A DNA stretch of 64,000 nucleotides, taken from assembly GCA_944321735.1 (NCBI GenBank), contig CALUMK010000003.1, forward strand, positions 1-64,000, read 5' to 3'. The notes beneath the pieces are model-generated. The model was not told the origin of the DNA and did not search any database. It saw only the letters and a list, made by a program, of their open reading frames with translations. The stretch comes from an uncultured Bacteroidales bacterium (GTDB lineage: Bacteria; Bacteroidota; Bacteroidia; Bacteroidales; P3). Shown here piece by piece: positions 62,669 to 64,000 of the stretch (positions are counted from its first letter, which is position 1; every line of letters begins with the position of its first letter). A program made the position numbers and the translations under genes.

Positions 62669-63682
62669 TCACTTCAAATATTTTCTGAAAAAGGCTTCGA
62701 TTTTGTCAAACGGAATGATGTCCGTCCGGTCATATAAATCGGTATGGCTCGCATCGGGAATAATCAGTAGTTCCTTGTTGTCCCCTTTCAATTTGCCGAA
62801 AGCCTCCTGTGAAGCCGGAAGCGAATAGGCTTTTTCCCCATGCACGACAAGCACGGCGGAACGGATTTCGTCTGCATGGTCGAGCAGGGAGAAAGTGAGG
62901 AAAGGCAGGTCGGCTATCTTTTCCCAGCCTCCGTTGGAGTTCACCGAACGGGGATGGAAACCGCGCGGAGTCTTGTAGTAATCCCGGTAATCCTTCATAA
63001 AGCCGGGCGCATCGTCGGGCAGATTGGCCGGTACGCCGCCGCTGCGTTCGTTGGTTCGTCCGGCAAGGAGATCGGCGGTGCGCTGTTCGTTGAGTTGCCT
63101 GCGCATTTCATACCTCTGCTCCTTGTCGTAAGGGTCGAACGCTCCCATCGTGGATGAAACGGTGGCTTTGATGCGGGTATCCTGCACGGCGGCATTGATG
63201 CTGATGCCTCCGAAGCCGCAGATGCCCAGAATGCCTATACGCTCTCTGTCAACCTCCGGCTGGAGCAAGAAGAAATCCACCGCCGCACTGTAATCTTCGG
63301 TATAGATTTCACCCGATGATATGTAACGGGGCTGCCCGCCGCTTTCCCCACTGAATGAAGGATCGAAAGCAAGGGTGATGAACCCGCGTTCGGCAAGGGT
63401 CTGGGCATACAGTCCCGATGCCTGTTCCTTTACCGCCCCGTAAGGGCCGCAGACGGCTATCGCAGGCAGTTTTCCTGCATGGTTCTTGGGTGTGTACAAG
63501 TCGCCGACCAAGCGGATGCCGTAGCGGTTGGTGAAGCTGACTTTCTTATGGTTCACTTTGTCACTGAGGGCAAATGTCTTGTCCCATTCGGGAGTGTCGA
63601 TGTATTTCGTTTCCATGTGGCTTGGGGTATTTTTGATTTGTCTTGGTTCCATTGCCTTATATGCTCCTTGATGATTATTCAT
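62669..63682 (-). CDS. Alpha/beta hydrolase with cysteine nucleophile (dienelactone hydrolase-like)
   Basis: A 337-residue alpha/beta hydrolase of the YcjY/DLH-like group. The nucleophile elbow is GICGFGG, cysteine in place of serine, as is normal for dienelactone-hydrolase-like enzymes. The histidine lies in IIPDASHTDLYD. A helical lid follows the elbow. Such genes often travel with aldo/keto reductases, as here. The ATG at 63,682 overlaps the reductase stop by 8 bases; METKYID at 63,616 is an alternative start. Confidence 0.82.
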   Translation of the reverse strand: MNNHQGAYKAMEPRQIKNTPSHMETKYIDTPEWDKTFALSDKVNHKKVSFTNRYGIRLVGDLYTPKNHAGKLPAIAVCGPYGAVKEQASGLYAQTLAERGFITLAFDPSFSGESGGQPRYISSGEIYTEDYSAAVDFFLLQPEVDRERIGILGICGFGGISINAAVQDTRIKATVSSTMGAFDPYDKEQRYEMRRQLNEQRTADLLAGRTNERSGGVPANLPDDAPGFMKDYRDYYKTPRGFHPRSVNSNGGWEKIADLPFLTFSLLDHADEIRSAVLVVHGEKAYSLPASQEAFGKLKGDNKELLIIPDASHTDLYDRTDIIPFDKIEAFFRKYLK

Positions 63683-64000
63683 GGATTTTATGCAATCCGA
63701 TGCCTTTCACCGTTGCCAAATCCATATCGTCATAAATCGGGCTTTTCCCGGTGTCCAGTCCGGCAATAACTTCCATTTCCTGGTTCGTTAATGTGAAATC
63801 AAAGATGGAAAAGTTCTCCATCATCCGTTCCTTATGCACTGTCTTGGGGATGACCACCACATTGCGCTGGTTCAGCCAGCGGAGAACGACTTGTCCTACC
63901 GTCCGTCCGTGCTTGTTCGCGATGGTTTTCAACACCGGATTGTTCCAGATGTCATTCTGCCCCTCGGCAAACGGAGCCCAAGCTTCATGCTGGATGGCTT
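63675..64000 (-). CDS. Aldo/keto reductase, C-terminal part
   Basis: The reading frame is open to the window edge, so the N-terminus is missing. The visible part begins AIQHEAWAPFAEGQNDIWNN and runs through GRTVGQVVLRWLNQRNVVVIPKT, with NFSIFDFTLTNQEMEVIAGLD at the end. This is the NADPH-binding C-terminal part of a 2,5-diketogluconate-reductase-like aldo/keto reductase. It is upstream of, and overlaps, the hydrolase gene. Confidence 0.92.
   Translation of the reverse strand, partial: AIQHEAWAPFAEGQNDIWNNPVLKTIANKHGRTVGQVVLRWLNQRNVVVIPKTVHKERMMENFSIFDFTLTNQEMEVIAGLDTGKSPIYDDMDLATVKGIGLHKIHE

Noticed and set aside
1..64000. CRISPR array
   Set aside because: No regularly spaced identical short repeats and no cas genes are present.

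Overview
The window looks like a chromosomal segment of a Bacteroidales bacterium (phylum Bacteroidota). The evidence is an UpxY/NusG-type antiterminator heading a polysaccharide locus, a type IX secretion 'plug' (DUF5103) protein, FKBP-type lipoproteins beside an NrnA-like phosphoesterase, a fused SpmA/SpmB protein, and repeated matches to the Bacteroidota promoter (TTTG, about 20 bases, TAnnTTTG) in place of sigma70 boxes. Species cannot be fixed from the sequence alone.

Layout. 1-80 is the 3' end of a 5S rRNA with its terminator. 130-14,300 is core chromosome: gamma-carbonic anhydrase, CNNM/CBS transporter, SDR plus LUD pair, SpmAB, DUF5103, a sugar-kinase/RapZ fusion, a two-pass membrane protein, a 2-hydroxyacid dehydrogenase, a large transglutaminase lipoprotein and a small exported repeat protein. 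14,330-19,629 holds cinA and a pstSCAB phosphate transporter operon without phoU. A large hairpin separates it from the GDP-fucose genes fcl and gmd (19,873-21,987), which read on the minus strand.

22,221-25,122 is an array of three nearly identical Rpn nuclease genes plus the tail of a fourth. 25,562-50,460 is one long minus-strand surface-polysaccharide locus. In transcription order it has a long leader with a hairpin, an in-frame UpxY-RfbB fusion, rfbA, two AAA/PD-(D/E)XK paralogues, ugd, a Septu-type ptuA-ptuB defence pair, an O-acyltransferase, a Wzx flippase, two pyruvyltransferase-like genes interleaved with glycosyltransferases, a Wzy-like polymerase, a second acyltransferase, more glycosyltransferases, a WcaF-type acetyltransferase and a GT2 enzyme. 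Many genes overlap by 1-11 bases, which indicates tight co-transcription. The middle (about 25.5-43 kb) is visibly richer in A+T than the flanks, consistent with horizontal acquisition of a serotype cassette.

50,962-61,747 returns to housekeeping and envelope genes on the minus strand: a nucleotide-sugar dehydrogenase, a YhcC-like radical SAM protein, a porin, two FKBP lipoproteins, NrnA, a SirB1-like protein, a nucleoside phosphorylase and a GH3-family protein. 62,208-62,282 is tRNA-Val(TAC) with a consensus promoter and a terminator. The window ends in an alpha/beta hydrolase and a truncated aldo/keto reductase.

The most interesting points are the UpxY-RfbB fusion at the head of the locus, and the concentration of nuclease or defence-type genes (Septu, the AAA/PD-(D/E)XK pair, the Rpn array) inside and beside the polysaccharide cassette.
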